A stretch of 64,000 nucleotides of DNA from NCBI GenBank assembly GCA_021413845.1, contig JAIOPP010000067.1, positions 21,314-85,313 on the forward strand, written 5' to 3'. Positions 27,304 through 36,757 of this stretch are shown here, one piece after another. Origin of the DNA: Planctomycetia bacterium (GTDB lineage Bacteria > Planctomycetota > Planctomycetia > Pirellulales > PNKZ01). Each line of letters opens with the position of its first letter. Position 1 is the first letter of the stretch. Under the pieces are notes generated by a model. It saw only the letters and a list, made by a program, of their open reading frames with translations, did not search any database and had not been told where the DNA came from. The position numbers were made by a program, and so were the translations under genes.

Positions 27304-27852
27304 ATGACTGCCATGCATCACGTTCGTTGGGGAGCGCTGGGGTTCGTTGCTTCGTTCGCCGCTGCCGATTCCGTTCGCTATCCGCGCGGCTCGCGCGTCG
27401 TCGTCCGGACGCAACGCGGGCTCGAGCTCGGCGAAGTGCTTGCCCCGCACGACGACGCCGTCGGCGCACCGCGCCAGGGGCAGATCTTGCGCGGCATGAC
27501 CGACCAAGACGGCCTCCTCGAAACGCGGCTGCTGAAGAATCGCGACGATGCGTATCAGGCTTGCCTTCGCAAGATCGACGAGCATGGGATGGACGCGATC
27601 CTCATGGATGTCGAGCACCTGTTCGACGGCCAATCGTTGATCTTCTACTTTCTCGGCGAACAGCCGGCCGGTTGGGACGACGTCGTGCAGGAACTCGCCG
27701 AGACCTACGACGCGCAAGTGCAGTTTCGCGCCTTTACCGATGCCGTGGTGCAAGGTTGCGGGCCCGACTGCGGCTTGGAGAGCGGCGAAGGCTGCGGCAG
27801 TTGCACGACCGGCTGCGCGGTCGCCGAATTCTGTTCGACGAAGAAACACTAA
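27304..27852 (+). CDS. PSP1-domain protein with Cys-rich tail
   Basis: I start at the ATG at 27304 (or 27313) because an in-frame start at 27202 would fall inside the dispersed repeat. The product is about 182 residues. It contains the PSP1 signature SRVVVRTQRGLELGEVLAP near the N-terminus and DILMDVEHLFDGQSLIFYFLGEQ-like sequence in the core. Relatives include RicT/YaaT, which is involved in Fe-S-containing RNA processing complexes. The C-terminus has seven cysteines in CGPDCGLESGEGCGSCTTGC and its continuation, probably binding a metal or Fe-S cluster. It is followed by the amidase 35 bases later. Confidence 0.75.
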   Translation: MTAMHHVRWGALGFVASFAAADSVRYPRGSRVVVRTQRGLELGEVLAPHDDAVGAPRQGQILRGMTDQDGLLETRLLKNRDDAYQACLRKIDEHGMDAILMDVEHLFDGQSLIFYFLGEQPAGWDDVVQELAETYDAQVQFRAFTDAVVQGCGPDCGLESGEGCGSCTTGCAVAEFCSTKKH

Positions 27853-27887
27853 ACGCATCACAACGTTAAGCGACTGCGGTCTAAGCA

Positions 27888-29276
27888 TTGAAGGTGTCTC
27901 CCTTGAGTTTTCCGACCACGATCGCCGAGGCTGCCCGACAACTTCGCGCCGGCACGGTTTCTTCCGTCGACTTAGTCGAAGCATGCCTTGCGCGCATCGC
28001 AGCGCTTGAGCCGCAGGTTAGGGCCTGGGTCTTGGTCGACGAAGCGGGCGCCCGCCGTGCCGCCGCCGAAGCCGATAAGGAACTCCAGAGCGGCATCGAC
28101 CGCGGATCGCTGCATGGGATTCCGATCGGCGTGAAAGACATCATAGATCTGGCCGGTCGGCCGACATTGGCCGGCAGCCGCGTGCGCCCGCCGGTCGCTG
28201 CCGAGCGGAATGCGCTGGTCGTCGATAAGCTGCTTGCCGCCGGTGTCGTCGTGCTCGGCAAAACCGTGACGACGGAGTTCGCCTCGTTCGATCCGCCGCC
28301 GACGCGCAATCCTTGGAACTTCGAACGGACGCCCGGCGGTTCCAGCAGCGGCTCGGCCGCGGCATCGGCCGTCGGCATGTGTTTCGCCGCGCTCGGTTCG
28401 CAAACCGGCGGCTCGGTCATTCGCCCGGCGAGCTACTGCGGCGTCGCGGGGATCAAGCCTACCTACGGCCGGCTCGGGCTCTCGGGCATCGTGCCGCTCG
28501 CGTATCATCTCGACCATCCGGGAGTGCTCGCTCGCACGGTCGATGATCTCGCCGTCACCTATCGCGCCATGCAAGGGGTCGACCACGCCGATCCGTGCTT
28601 CGTGCGCAACCTTACGGAAACCGATCGCCGGCCGTTCGTTGCCGGCCGCGACGATGCGCAAGCGCCGGCCTCGCTACGGCTTGGGCTCGTGCGAGGTTAT
28701 TTCCACGAATTCGCCTCCGACGACGTGCGCACGGGCATCGCGCGCGCGGTCGAGCGTTTGCGCAGCGCGGGAGCCGTGGTTCGTGAGATCAAGTTGCCGG
28801 AGTCGTTCGTCGGCGTACCGGCCGCGCATCGGATCATCATGGCGGTCGATGCCGCGGCGTATCATCGCGAGGTGTTCGCCGCGCGCCGGGCCGAGTATGG
28901 TCCGCGGGTCGCTTCGCTGCTCGACGAAGGGCTGGCCGCGAGCGCCGTCGACTACGCGCAAGCTTTGCATTTGCAGCGCCGTTTTCGTCGCGAGATGGAA
29001 GCGCTCCTCGCGGCCGCCGACGTCGACTCGCTTATTATGCCGGCCGTCGGCAACACGGCCCCGCCGCGCGAAACGACCGGCGACGTCCGGTTTCAGGCCC
29101 CGTGGAGCCTCGCCGGCTTGCCCGTAGTCTCGCTGCCGTGCGATGTGGCGAGCGACGGCCTGCCGGTCGCCATCCAATGCGTCGGGCAAGCGTGGTGCGA
29201 AGACTCGCTCTTGCGCACGGCCGCCGCTTGCGAACGGGCCATCGCGTTCACGGCCCGCCCGCCGATCGCGGTTTAA
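27888..29276 (+). CDS. amidase (amidase-signature family, GatA/AtzF-like)
   Basis: The 462-residue protein starts at a TTG; a GTG lies two codons later. It has the Ser-cisSer-Lys triad: Lys in GVKDIIDLAGRPT, cis-Ser in TPGGSSSGSAAASAVGMC and the nucleophile in GSQTGGSVIRPASYCGV. It hydrolyses an amide bond, and the substrate is not evident. It lacks the tRNA-binding context of gatCAB, so GatA itself is unlikely. It may be co-transcribed with the PSP1 gene just upstream. Confidence 0.88.
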   Translation: MKVSPLSFPTTIAEAARQLRAGTVSSVDLVEACLARIAALEPQVRAWVLVDEAGARRAAAEADKELQSGIDRGSLHGIPIGVKDIIDLAGRPTLAGSRVRPPVAAERNALVVDKLLAAGVVVLGKTVTTEFASFDPPPTRNPWNFERTPGGSSSGSAAASAVGMCFAALGSQTGGSVIRPASYCGVAGIKPTYGRLGLSGIVPLAYHLDHPGVLARTVDDLAVTYRAMQGVDHADPCFVRNLTETDRRPFVAGRDDAQAPASLRLGLVRGYFHEFASDDVRTGIARAVERLRSAGAVVREIKLPESFVGVPAAHRIIMAVDAAAYHREVFAARRAEYGPRVASLLDEGLAASAVDYAQALHLQRRFRREMEALLAAADVDSLIMPAVGNTAPPRETTGDVRFQAPWSLAGLPVVSLPCDVASDGLPVAIQCVGQAWCEDSLLRTAAACERAIAFTARPPIAV

Positions 29277-30010
29277 GGCTTCGGCTTGTAGTTTCCTTTC
29301 AACGGGCTGCCGACCGACGGCTCGTTGTTGCCGCCGGTTTCTTTCGACTTGTAGAGGAAGCCGCTGAGTTTTTCGAGCGCCGAAACGTCGGACTTATACG
29401 CACCCGCTTCGTTCGTGTCGTCTTGGCCTTCGTAGCCGATCACGGTGCCGTCGAGTCCGTGACGATTGATCGAGGGCTTCGCGACGGTGCCGTAGTTGCG
29501 GACGTCGAAGTTGCTCATCGCCAGATAAGTCGAGTAGCCCCCGCCGCCGTCGGCCCGATAGCCGAGCAGCCAGATGGGAACCTTGCGGCGGTTCATCAGA
29601 ATGATTCCGTCGGCGCGATCGAGATATAAGCGATTGTCGACGCCGATCACGCGCGGGTCGGCTTTGCCGCCGAGCCATTCGGCCTCGAAGAGTTTCTTGC
29701 GTTCGTCGCCGAAGCGATTGAAGTCGTGGCCGATGACGATGATCGCGAAGTCGCCCGGTTTGATCGTGGCTTCGGGAATCAAGACGAGATCGTCCTTGCC
29801 GTCGCTGATCGAGAACCCTCGGAGATCGACCGGTTCCTTGCCGAAGTTGTAAAGCTCGATCCAAGTCCGACCGTCCGATTCGCCGATCGGGGTGTTCATG
29901 AACTCGGTGATCGCCACGGTTTCATACACGGGCTGAAATTGCGCACTCGCGAAATCCGCAACGCCGAACACCGCAAACGCGGCGATGATCGCCGGAAGAA
30001 ACCGACTCAT
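29273..30010 (-). CDS. secreted lamin-tail-domain (LTD) protein
   Basis: I start at the ATG at 30010: AGGAG lies about 9 bases upstream and the product begins MSRFLPAIIAAFAVFGVADF, a signal peptide ending near ASA. The mature 225 residues contain an LTD-like beta sandwich (VAITEFMNTPIGESDGRTWIE and LYNFGKEPVDLRGFSISDGK). LTDs occur in bacterial secreted proteins and nucleases; here no nuclease motif follows. The gene overlaps the amidase end by 4 bases on the opposite strand. Confidence 0.83.
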   Translation of the reverse strand: MSRFLPAIIAAFAVFGVADFASAQFQPVYETVAITEFMNTPIGESDGRTWIELYNFGKEPVDLRGFSISDGKDDLVLIPEATIKPGDFAIIVIGHDFNRFGDERKKLFEAEWLGGKADPRVIGVDNRLYLDRADGIILMNRRKVPIWLLGYRADGGGGYSTYLAMSNFDVRNYGTVAKPSINRHGLDGTVIGYEGQDDTNEAGAYKSDVSALEKLSGFLYKSKETGGNNEPSVGSPLKGNYKPKP

Positions 30011-30202
30011 AACGGGAACTCCTCGAAATGCGCGGGGGTGAGATGCTGCGAATGCAGAAATCATTAGAGCAAAACAAGCGACCGTTTCCAGCGCCGGCCG
30101 TGGTCGCGTCGTGCTTATGCGGCGCGCTTTAACGAAGTTTTAACGGCCGACGAGCGGCGATGCTTCGTTCGCTCGGTGATTCGAGAACCCCCATCGATCG
30201 GG

Positions 30203-30526
30203 TTACTCGCCGAGGTTGCCGAGGCCGGCGAGAAACTCGCTCATTTCCCCGGCTGCATGCGAATTTCCCTGGCGGCGGGCTTCTTCGATCCCATCGCGAA
30301 GTACGCCGCGGGCCTCGACGACGCGGGCCAGTTTCGCGAGCTGTTGCGCCTGCATGAAGTACGCCGCGACATACGGCGGCGAGTCTTTCGTAAGGCCTGC
30401 GAGCAACTCCAAGCTCCGGTCGTGTTCGCCGGCTTTTTCGAGTTCTTGCGATAAGCCGTAGCGTAGGAACGAGTCCTTCGGATCGGCGGCGAGCATGGCT
30501 TCGAGTTTTTCGCGGCGTGATGCCAT
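30203..30526 (-). CDS. TPR-like small protein
   Basis: The 107-residue helical protein begins at the ATG at 30526 (MASRREKLEAMLAADPKDSF). It has tetratricopeptide-like repeats (FLRYGLSQELEKAGEHDRSL, AYFMQAQQLAKLARVVEARG), probably two or three. It likely acts in protein-protein contacts. It is not obviously linked to its neighbours. Confidence 0.7.
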   Translation of the reverse strand: MASRREKLEAMLAADPKDSFLRYGLSQELEKAGEHDRSLELLAGLTKDSPPYVAAYFMQAQQLAKLARVVEARGVLRDGIEEARRQGNSHAAGEMSEFLAGLGNLGE

Positions 30527-30660
30527 TGCGTGGTGCTCTCGTATCAAGAGGTGACGGAAATCAAACAGGGCGGAACGTAAGCCGCAGCCGACTTACGTTC
30601 CGCCCTGATGGTTCATCGCGCCGGAGCAATCGCTCGCGGCGGACTTTCAATATCGGCGCT

Positions 30661-31689
30661 TTACAGGTCCCCTTCGACCTTCACGAGCTTGCCCGGTCGA
30701 ACGTCCGACCCTTCGGCTTTCGTGCCGAACACCGAGATGTACAGCTTGCCGTCGGACCCGAACGCCATAGCGGCCGGCTTGTCCAACGAGGCGAGCTTCT
30801 CGGTCTTCACGGTCGCGGCTTTCCCTTCGCCGCTGAGCTCGATGCTGTAGAGACCGCCGGCCTTCGGGTCGACCCACGAGAAGTCGACGCCGTAGAGCTT
30901 GCCGGTGCGCGGGCTGTAGGCTAGGCCGACGAGATCACTGAGACCGGTCTTCACGCTCGTGACCAGTTCGCCGCTCTTGGCGTCGTAGATCGTGAGCAAG
31001 CTATCGCCGGCGACGTTGACTTCGCCCATCTGGCCGACAATCAAATGTCCTTGCTTGTCGACCGTGATGGCGGCGGGAGCGTCGGTTTCGACCTTGGTCT
31101 TGGTCGCGATGAACGGCTTGAGCGCGCCGGCTTTCCCGTCCTTAATGTCGGCCTTGAGGATCCAGCCCTTGGTGTCGTCGCCGTTGCTGGTGACGTAGAT
31201 CGCGTTCTGAGTGGCTGCAACGCCGAAGAAATTGCCTTCTCCCTTGCCGGTGTCGGGGCCGGCCGGAATCGGGCCGAGGGTCGTCCCCTTGTCGGCCGTG
31301 ATCGATTCGCCGTGCGGAGGGAGCGTGTAGATGTGCATCACTTCCTTGCCGTCGACCTCTTCACCGCCGCCGACGACGAGTTGGTTCTTGCCCATGAAGG
31401 CGAGCCCTAGAGGGCCGATGTCGTACATCGGACCCTTGCCGTAAACGTCTTTGCCGAACTTCGTGATGACCTTTTCGTATTCGCCCCCGTTGGTGTGGAA
31501 GCACAAGATGCGACCCGCACCGCTATCGGAAACGAGCAAGTGCGTGGTGCCCGGCTGAGCGGCCAAGCCGCTGGGGTTCAAGAGCCCGAGCAACACTTCC
31601 GTGACCTTCACTTTATCTTCCGCTTGCACCGAGCCGACGCTCGGAACGGCGAGCGACGCGGCAAGCAATAACGACAACGACCACTTCAT
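30661..31689 (-). CDS. secreted beta-propeller protein (SMP-30/NHL-like)
   Basis: The 342-residue protein has a signal peptide (MKWSLSLLLAASLAVPSVGSVQA). Repeated blade-like units follow, such as NPSGLAAQPGTTHLLVSDSGAGRI, GPLGLAFMGKNQLVVGGGEE, LVGLAYSPRTGKLYGVDFSW and AAMAFGSDGKLYISVFGT. The pattern fits a six-bladed propeller of the SMP-30/NHL group. No enzyme motif is clear. It follows the cytochrome c peroxidase gene by 112 bases on the same strand. Confidence 0.82.
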   Translation of the reverse strand: MKWSLSLLLAASLAVPSVGSVQAEDKVKVTEVLLGLLNPSGLAAQPGTTHLLVSDSGAGRILCFHTNGGEYEKVITKFGKDVYGKGPMYDIGPLGLAFMGKNQLVVGGGEEVDGKEVMHIYTLPPHGESITADKGTTLGPIPAGPDTGKGEGNFFGVAATQNAIYVTSNGDDTKGWILKADIKDGKAGALKPFIATKTKVETDAPAAITVDKQGHLIVGQMGEVNVAGDSLLTIYDAKSGELVTSVKTGLSDLVGLAYSPRTGKLYGVDFSWVDPKAGGLYSIELSGEGKAATVKTEKLASLDKPAAMAFGSDGKLYISVFGTKAEGSDVRPGKLVKVEGDL

Positions 31690-31801
31690 AACTCTCTCCT
31701 CAATGAATGAACATCAATCCTTGAAACGTGAATCGTAAGCAACGAGAAATCGACAAGACGCCGGAGCGCCTTGATACAGGCAACTTCTATTCGGGCAGCT
31801 G

Positions 31802-32932
31802 CTATTCGGGCAATTTCGGCGGCGCGACCATCGGATATTTCGACGACGCGAGCCCGTCTTTCAGGAACGTCACGAGATCGGCCTTCTCTTCTTTCGTGAG
31901 TTGCAGAGGGAAAATCTCTTCATCAAGTTGCGGATTGGGCGTTCCCCCTTTGTCGTAATGGTCGACGACCGCTTCGAGCGTCTTCAAGCTGCCGTCGTGC
32001 ATGTAAGGGTGCGACTTGGCGATATCGCGCAAGCCGGGTGTTTTGAACGAGCCTCGATCGCCGAGCAACTTGCTGATGATATACCGCCCTTCGTCCGGCT
32101 TCTCTCGCTCCATGCCGACGCCGATGTTGTGGAACGCGGCATCGCTGAAGTTCGAGCCGGAGTGGCATGCGCTGCAATGCGCTTTGCCGAAGAAGAGGTC
32201 CATGCCGCGCTTCGCAGCCGGCGCTAAGGCCGTTTGGTCGCCGGCTTTGAAACGGTCGTACGGCGCGTCGCCGGAAAGGATCGTGCGCTCGAAGGCCGAG
32301 ATCGCCTTGGCGATCGTGTCGTTCGTGGCGTTGCTACCGAACACCGCTTGGAATTGTTTCTTGTAGCCGTCGATGTGGTTGATGCATTCGACGCACGCTT
32401 CGAGCGTGTGCCCCATTTCGATCGGGTTCGCGATCGGGCCGAGCGCTTGGCCTTCGAGATGCGCCGCGCGCCCGTCCCAGAATTGCAGCGGGAAGTAAGC
32501 GGCGTTGAGGATCGTCGGCGAGTTGCGACCGCCCCGTTGTCCCTTGATGCCGGTGGCGAAGTTGTCTTCGTTGCTCCAGCCCTTGGCGGGGTCGTGGCAG
32601 CTGGCGCAACTGATCGTGCCGTCGTACGACAGGCGCTTGTCGAAGTAGAGCTGCTTGCCGAGCTCGACCTTCGCCGCCGTCTGCGGATTGTCGGCCGGAA
32701 TCGCGACCGGTTCGAGCCCGAGCGGCGGCTTCGACGGGTCGAAAGTTTGCGACGGAGCGGGCTCTTTCGCGGCAACCGGCTTGTCCGCTTTCGTCGCGGC
32801 CGGCTTCGCGGCATTCGGCTTTTCTACGGTTGGTTTTTCTACAGTCGGCTTATCGGCAGCACCGGCCAACCCGAACGCCAACGCAACCAACGCGGACGGT
32901 AAGCAACATCGAACGACGGATCCAAAACGCAT
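31802..32932 (-). CDS. di-haem cytochrome c peroxidase (MauG/CcpA family)
   Basis: I start at the ATG at 32932, preceded by GGGAG, which gives a 376-residue product with a signal peptide (MRFGSVVRCCLPSALVALAFG). Two haem motifs are present: CASCH (Cys109, Cys112, His113) and CSACH (Cys253, Cys256, His257). A Lys/Pro/Ala-rich linker with repeated KPTVEKP lies near the N-terminus. The protein reduces hydrogen peroxide in the periplasm, or acts as a MauG-like oxidase. The haem spacing is typical of CCP. Confidence 0.9.
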   Translation of the reverse strand: MRFGSVVRCCLPSALVALAFGLAGAADKPTVEKPTVEKPNAAKPAATKADKPVAAKEPAPSQTFDPSKPPLGLEPVAIPADNPQTAAKVELGKQLYFDKRLSYDGTISCASCHDPAKGWSNEDNFATGIKGQRGGRNSPTILNAAYFPLQFWDGRAAHLEGQALGPIANPIEMGHTLEACVECINHIDGYKKQFQAVFGSNATNDTIAKAISAFERTILSGDAPYDRFKAGDQTALAPAAKRGMDLFFGKAHCSACHSGSNFSDAAFHNIGVGMEREKPDEGRYIISKLLGDRGSFKTPGLRDIAKSHPYMHDGSLKTLEAVVDHYDKGGTPNPQLDEEIFPLQLTKEEKADLVTFLKDGLASSKYPMVAPPKLPE

Positions 32933-33160
32933 GGAGCAAACTCCCTCGGCAGGGCCGCAACAAGAAACCGCAACGCTTGTTCGGCGGCATGCGCCAAGCA
33001 AGTCGTTCGGTATTGTTGCCGATGCCGTGATGCGCGGCAAGTCGCCGGACGCATCGCAGAGAGATTCGGTTCCGATCCGGTAAACAGGCCGCACGCCGCG
33101 CTAGGGAACTAACGCGACGGCGTTACACGTCGTACTTCCGGGGCTCACATGCGGCTTCGT

Positions 33161-33754
33161 TTAACCGATGCCGTGCGCGAGTTCGTACCGCGTGATCTCG
33201 GCTTCGTTTTCCAACGTGAGGCCGATGTCGTCGAGACCGTTGAGGAGGCAATGTCGGCGGAATGGATCGACTTCGAATTTCCACGACAAGCCGTAGTCGT
33301 CGCTGAGCGTGCTGGTTTCCAAGTCGACCGTGAGCCGGTAGCCCGCGTGCTTAGCGCAGCGTTGAAAGAGCTCGTCGACCTGCTCTTCGCTGAAGCGGAG
33401 CGGGAGCATGCCGTTTTTGAAGCAGTTGTTGTAGAAGATGTCGGCGAAGCTCGGGGCGATGACCGAGCGAAAACCATAGTCTTCCAAGGCCCAAGGAGCG
33501 TGCTCGCGGCTCGATCCGCAACCGAAGTTGCGCCGCGCGAGCAGGATGGTCGCTCCCTTCGACTCGGGCCGATTGAGCTCGAAGCTCGGGTCTTCCGAAC
33601 CATCGGGCTTCTTACGCCAATCCCAAAACAGGAACTCGCCGAAGCCGGTTCGCTCGATCCGTTTGAGGAACTGCTTCGGAATGATCTGATCGGTGTCGAC
33701 GTTGGCCCGGTCCATCGGAGCGACGAGACCGGCGAGCTTGGTGAAGGCTTTCAT
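33161..33754 (-). CDS. leuD: 3-isopropylmalate dehydratase small subunit
   Basis: The 197-residue protein has [21 protein letters not shown] at the start and [24 protein letters not shown] in the core, both diagnostic of LeuD. With LeuC it isomerises 3-isopropylmalate in leucine biosynthesis. LeuC usually lies directly upstream; here two unrelated genes (33773-35125) separate them. The region is minus strand, and the transcription order is leuC, cassette, leuD. Confidence 0.95.
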   Translation of the reverse strand: MKAFTKLAGLVAPMDRANVDTDQIIPKQFLKRIERTGFGEFLFWDWRKKPDGSEDPSFELNRPESKGATILLARRNFGCGSSREHAPWALEDYGFRSVIAPSFADIFYNNCFKNGMLPLRFSEEQVDELFQRCAKHAGYRLTVDLETSTLSDDYGLSWKFEVDPFRRHCLLNGLDDIGLTLENEAEITRYELAHGIG

Positions 33755-33772
33755 GGATGGATAATCTTGTTT

Positions 33773-34681
33773 TCAGGCGGCAGTTGAGAATGCCGAGGAG
33801 TTGATTGAAGAAAGTGTTTCTCGAACGAGTACTAAAAGTTCGTCTCGTGAATGGCCGCCTTTGCCGCGGCTAAGTAGGTCGTGAAGCTTGTTGGCGATCT
33901 CGCTCGTCCGATCTAAACGCAGTGAGTATTCACAAGCGGCCATCGCTTCATTAGACATTTCGAGTTGGTCGTAAGCCATGCTGCGCCACACGTTGGCGGC
34001 AACATCTGCTTTTGGAGCGATGGTCGTTGCGATTGGGTCGCGAAAGATGTTTGCGCTTTCAACGCACTTAATGGACGCTTGTAGTAGTTCGACGTTCTTC
34101 GATCCGGAATGGGAAAAAGCACAACGAAATAGAATCATTCCCGCGAAGTACAAAAGTAAGGGATTCTTGTCATTGCGTGCGATGGAGAGAGCAATGCTTT
34201 TCCCCTCCTCGTGGCGATCCGTAAGTAGAAGTGCCTGCAAAAAAACGTACTCATGAAGACCATTGTCCGGGTCTATTCGTAGCGCTTCCTTGAAAAACGG
34301 AATGCCGGCATTCGGGTTCTGCAGTGTCGCCCAACAAAGTCCGCGCCAGTGGGCCAAGAAAGCCGACGGGAGATTCGCCTTATTGTTTCGGAGAATAGCA
34401 AGAACTGCGGGATAGTCATCGTCGCGCGAAGCTGATTTTATTTCGGCTTCGATTTGATTGGGTATCGTATTCACTTGATTCGGAGCCGCATCGATCGTGT
34501 ATAGATCTTCGGAAAGACCGCCAACAAGTTCTTGCTCGTCATCCGACATCTCGTACCAAGGCTTTTCAGAGTCCGCACGAAGGCAGTTCGTTTTCGTGTC
34601 TTCGCCCCTTCCAACTCGCATTAACTCGTGGACGCGGAGAACCAAATCGACCGATTCGTGGAAGGCAGTGGAATATGGCAT
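33773..34681 (-). CDS. TPR-like hypothetical protein, second gene of the leuC-leuD cassette
   Basis: The 302-residue product is helical and repeat-like (VLAILRNNKANLPSAFLAHW, GIPFFKEALRIDPDNGLHEY, AMAACEYSLRLDRTSEIANK), consistent with TPR units. I recognise no enzyme motif. Its ATG directly follows the TAG of the 147-residue gene (TAGATG), so the two are translationally coupled. The stretch is AT-rich: 25 of 60 bases are G or C at 34081-34140, against 40 of 60 in leuC at 35221-35280. It is possibly an immunity or accessory protein; that is inference. Confidence 0.6.
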   Translation of the reverse strand: MPYSTAFHESVDLVLRVHELMRVGRGEDTKTNCLRADSEKPWYEMSDDEQELVGGLSEDLYTIDAAPNQVNTIPNQIEAEIKSASRDDDYPAVLAILRNNKANLPSAFLAHWRGLCWATLQNPNAGIPFFKEALRIDPDNGLHEYVFLQALLLTDRHEEGKSIALSIARNDKNPLLLYFAGMILFRCAFSHSGSKNVELLQASIKCVESANIFRDPIATTIAPKADVAANVWRSMAYDQLEMSNEAMAACEYSLRLDRTSEIANKLHDLLSRGKGGHSRDELLVLVRETLSSINSSAFSTAA

Positions 34682-35125
34682 CTAAAAAGCCTCCTTGGAA
34701 TCACCTTCGGCCATTGACCATGAGTCGCGCGTTGCGGCTAAGGATGACTGATATGCGATAAGCGGCATGGAATCAATCGGCTCTATCGTGCCATGATGAC
34801 TCGCGCCCCAACGTAAGAAAAGTCCATTTGAAATGGCTTCGCTGCCGTATTCGCGTTTGCCGAACCGAAAGATCGCGTATGTATTTGATCCGCGTGCTTT
34901 GGGAAATAGAGGACGCAGCCGTTCCGGAATTAATAAGACAGGCAGTGTCGTCCAGTCTTTGGAAACGGATACTCCCCCTTTCCTTTTCTGGTTCGGGTGA
35001 ACTGTCTGCACTTCGTTATGGTCCGGTTCGATGTCGATTGGCACACGCGCGCCCAGCATGTTTCGATCCGTCCCTACCACCGGCAATCCGCCGTCACTAA
35101 TCATTGAACGAAAGACGTTTGGCAT
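34682..35125 (-). CDS. hypothetical protein, possibly Tse2-like ADP-ribosyltransferase, first gene of the leuC-leuD cassette
   Basis: The 147-residue product reads GLPVVGTDRNMLGARVPIDIE, then KRKGGVSVSKDWTTLPVLLIPERLRPLFP, FRFGKREYG, and IEPIDSMPLIAYQSSLAATRDSW. The block pattern, namely an early Arg/Asp, a G-x-S-V turn, a P-x-R-L segment and a late A-x-T-R-D, resembles a family of small bacterial proteins I associate with Tse2-type ADP-ribosyltransferase toxins. This is from memory and tentative. It begins 15 bases inside the end of the leuC gene neighbourhood (leuC stop at 35141) and is coupled to the 302-residue gene by a TAGATG junction. Confidence 0.42.
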   Translation of the reverse strand: MPNVFRSMISDGGLPVVGTDRNMLGARVPIDIEPDHNEVQTVHPNQKRKGGVSVSKDWTTLPVLLIPERLRPLFPKARGSNTYAIFRFGKREYGSEAISNGLFLRWGASHHGTIEPIDSMPLIAYQSSLAATRDSWSMAEGDSKEAF

Positions 35126-35140
35126 TGTTAGAAATAGGTC

Positions 35141-36562
35141 CTACGCTTGATATTCCCAGCCGCGAATATCGACGAAGTGCCCCGCCACGGCCGCCGCGGC
35201 CGCCATTGCCGGGGAGACGAGGTGCGTGCGGCCACCCTTGCCTTGCCGGCCTTCGAAGTTGCGATTCGAGGTCGAAGCGCAGCGTTCGCCCGGCTCGAGC
35301 TTGTCGGGATTCATCGCGAGGCACATGCTGCAGCCGGCTTCGCGCCAGTCGAACCCGGCGGCAATGAAGATCTTATCGAGCCCTTCGGCTTCGGCTTGCC
35401 GCTTCACTTGGCCTGAGCCCGGCACCACCATCGCGCCGACATGGCTCGCCACGTGATGCCCCTTCGCGACGGCCGCCGCGGCCCGCAAGTCTTCGATGCG
35501 GCTATTGGTGCATGAGCCGATGAAGACGCGATCGAGCTTCAAATCGGTAATCGGGGTGCCGGCCTTGAGGCCCATGTATTCCAGCGCGGCCGCGGCGGTC
35601 TTGCGCTCCGATTCGTCTTTCATCGAAGTCGGGTCGGGAACCTTGTCGACCACGGCGGTCACTTGGCCCGGGTTCGTGCCCCAGGTGACTTGCGGCGCGA
35701 TGTCTTTGGCTTGCAGGATGAGTACCTTGTCGTAGATGGCGCCCGGATCGGAAGCGAGCTGCTTCCAACGCGCCACGGCTTCGTCGTACTTCGCATCCTT
35801 GGGAGCGAACTCGCGCCCCTTGAGGTAGTCGAACGTCGTTTGATCGGGAGCGATCATCCCGGCTCGTGCGCCGGCTTCGATCGACATATTGCAGACGGTC
35901 ATCCGCTCTTCCATGCTCAGGTTGCGGATCGCTTCACCCGTGTATTCGATGCAGTAGCCGGTGCCGCCGTCGGTCGTGAGCTTCCCGATGACGTAGAGCA
36001 CCAAATCTTTCGCGGTGACGCCCGGCAGCAACTTCCCTTCGATGCGGATCTCGAACGTCTTCGCCTTCGATTGCAAGAGGGTCTGCGTCGCGAGCACATG
36101 CTCGACTTCGCTCGTGCCGATGCCGAACGCCAACGCGCCGAACGCGCCATGCGTCGCCGTGTGGCTATCGCCGCACACGATCGTCATGCCGGGTTGCGTC
36201 AGGCCGAGTTCCGGGCCGATGACGTGGACGATTCCCTGTTGCGGGTCGTTCAAGTCGTACAGCCGGATGCCGAACTCCTTGCAATTGTTCCGCAGCGTGT
36301 CGATCTGTTGTTTCGAGATTGGGTCGGCGATCGGCAGCCGGCGATCAGAGGTCGGAATGTTGTGGTCGGGCGTGGCGACCGTAAACTCCGGCCTGCGCAC
36401 CTTGCGCCCCGCGATGCGCAATCCCTCGAAGGCCTGAGCGCTCGTCACTTCGTGAACCAAGTGGCGATCGATGTAGAGGACCGCTTGCTTCCCTTCTTCG
36501 GCGAGAACCACGTGCTGGTCCCAGATCTTGGCGAACATCGTGCGTGGGGTGCTGCTGACCAT
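35141..36562 (-). CDS. leuC: 3-isopropylmalate dehydratase large subunit
   Basis: The 473-residue protein has the aconitase-type motifs [24 protein letters not shown] sequence and GSCTNSR, and the late [10 protein letters not shown], which together supply the three Cys ligands of a [4Fe-4S] cluster. I start at the ATG at 36562 ([19 protein letters not shown]), which gives normal LeuC length; the upstream extension to 36619 is not conserved. A hairpin lies in the upstream leader (36635-36653). The gene is followed at 35125 by the two-gene cassette, then leuD. Confidence 0.95.
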   Translation of the reverse strand: MVSSTPRTMFAKIWDQHVVLAEEGKQAVLYIDRHLVHEVTSAQAFEGLRIAGRKVRRPEFTVATPDHNIPTSDRRLPIADPISKQQIDTLRNNCKEFGIRLYDLNDPQQGIVHVIGPELGLTQPGMTIVCGDSHTATHGAFGALAFGIGTSEVEHVLATQTLLQSKAKTFEIRIEGKLLPGVTAKDLVLYVIGKLTTDGGTGYCIEYTGEAIRNLSMEERMTVCNMSIEAGARAGMIAPDQTTFDYLKGREFAPKDAKYDEAVARWKQLASDPGAIYDKVLILQAKDIAPQVTWGTNPGQVTAVVDKVPDPTSMKDESERKTAAAALEYMGLKAGTPITDLKLDRVFIGSCTNSRIEDLRAAAAVAKGHHVASHVGAMVVPGSGQVKRQAEAEGLDKIFIAAGFDWREAGCSMCLAMNPDKLEPGERCASTSNRNFEGRQGKGGRTHLVSPAMAAAAAVAGHFVDIRGWEYQA

Positions 36563-36634
36563 ATTCGTTCCGATAAAGCTGCGATGGAGACCGCCGGCAA
36601 AAGCGAGCGGCGAAAACAACGAGACACGCGGCCT

Positions 36635-36653
36635 GGCTCCGACGTTCGGAGCC
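36635..36653. promoter_or_regulatory. hairpin in leuC leader
   Basis: The sequence is GGCTCCGA, CGT, TCGGAGCC: a perfect 8-bp stem with a 3-base loop, 73 bases upstream of the leuC start. No run of T follows on the leuC-sense strand, so it is not a simple terminator. It may be part of an attenuator or a stability element. Confidence 0.4.
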
Positions 36654-36757
36654 GTGGCTGCGAGGAATATCTAATAATACTCCACGGCAATTCTTTTGGG
36701 GAGTTCGCGCAGCCGCTCCCTAGCGAAAGTTTTAGCTCGTCTCGGCTTACGTCGAGC

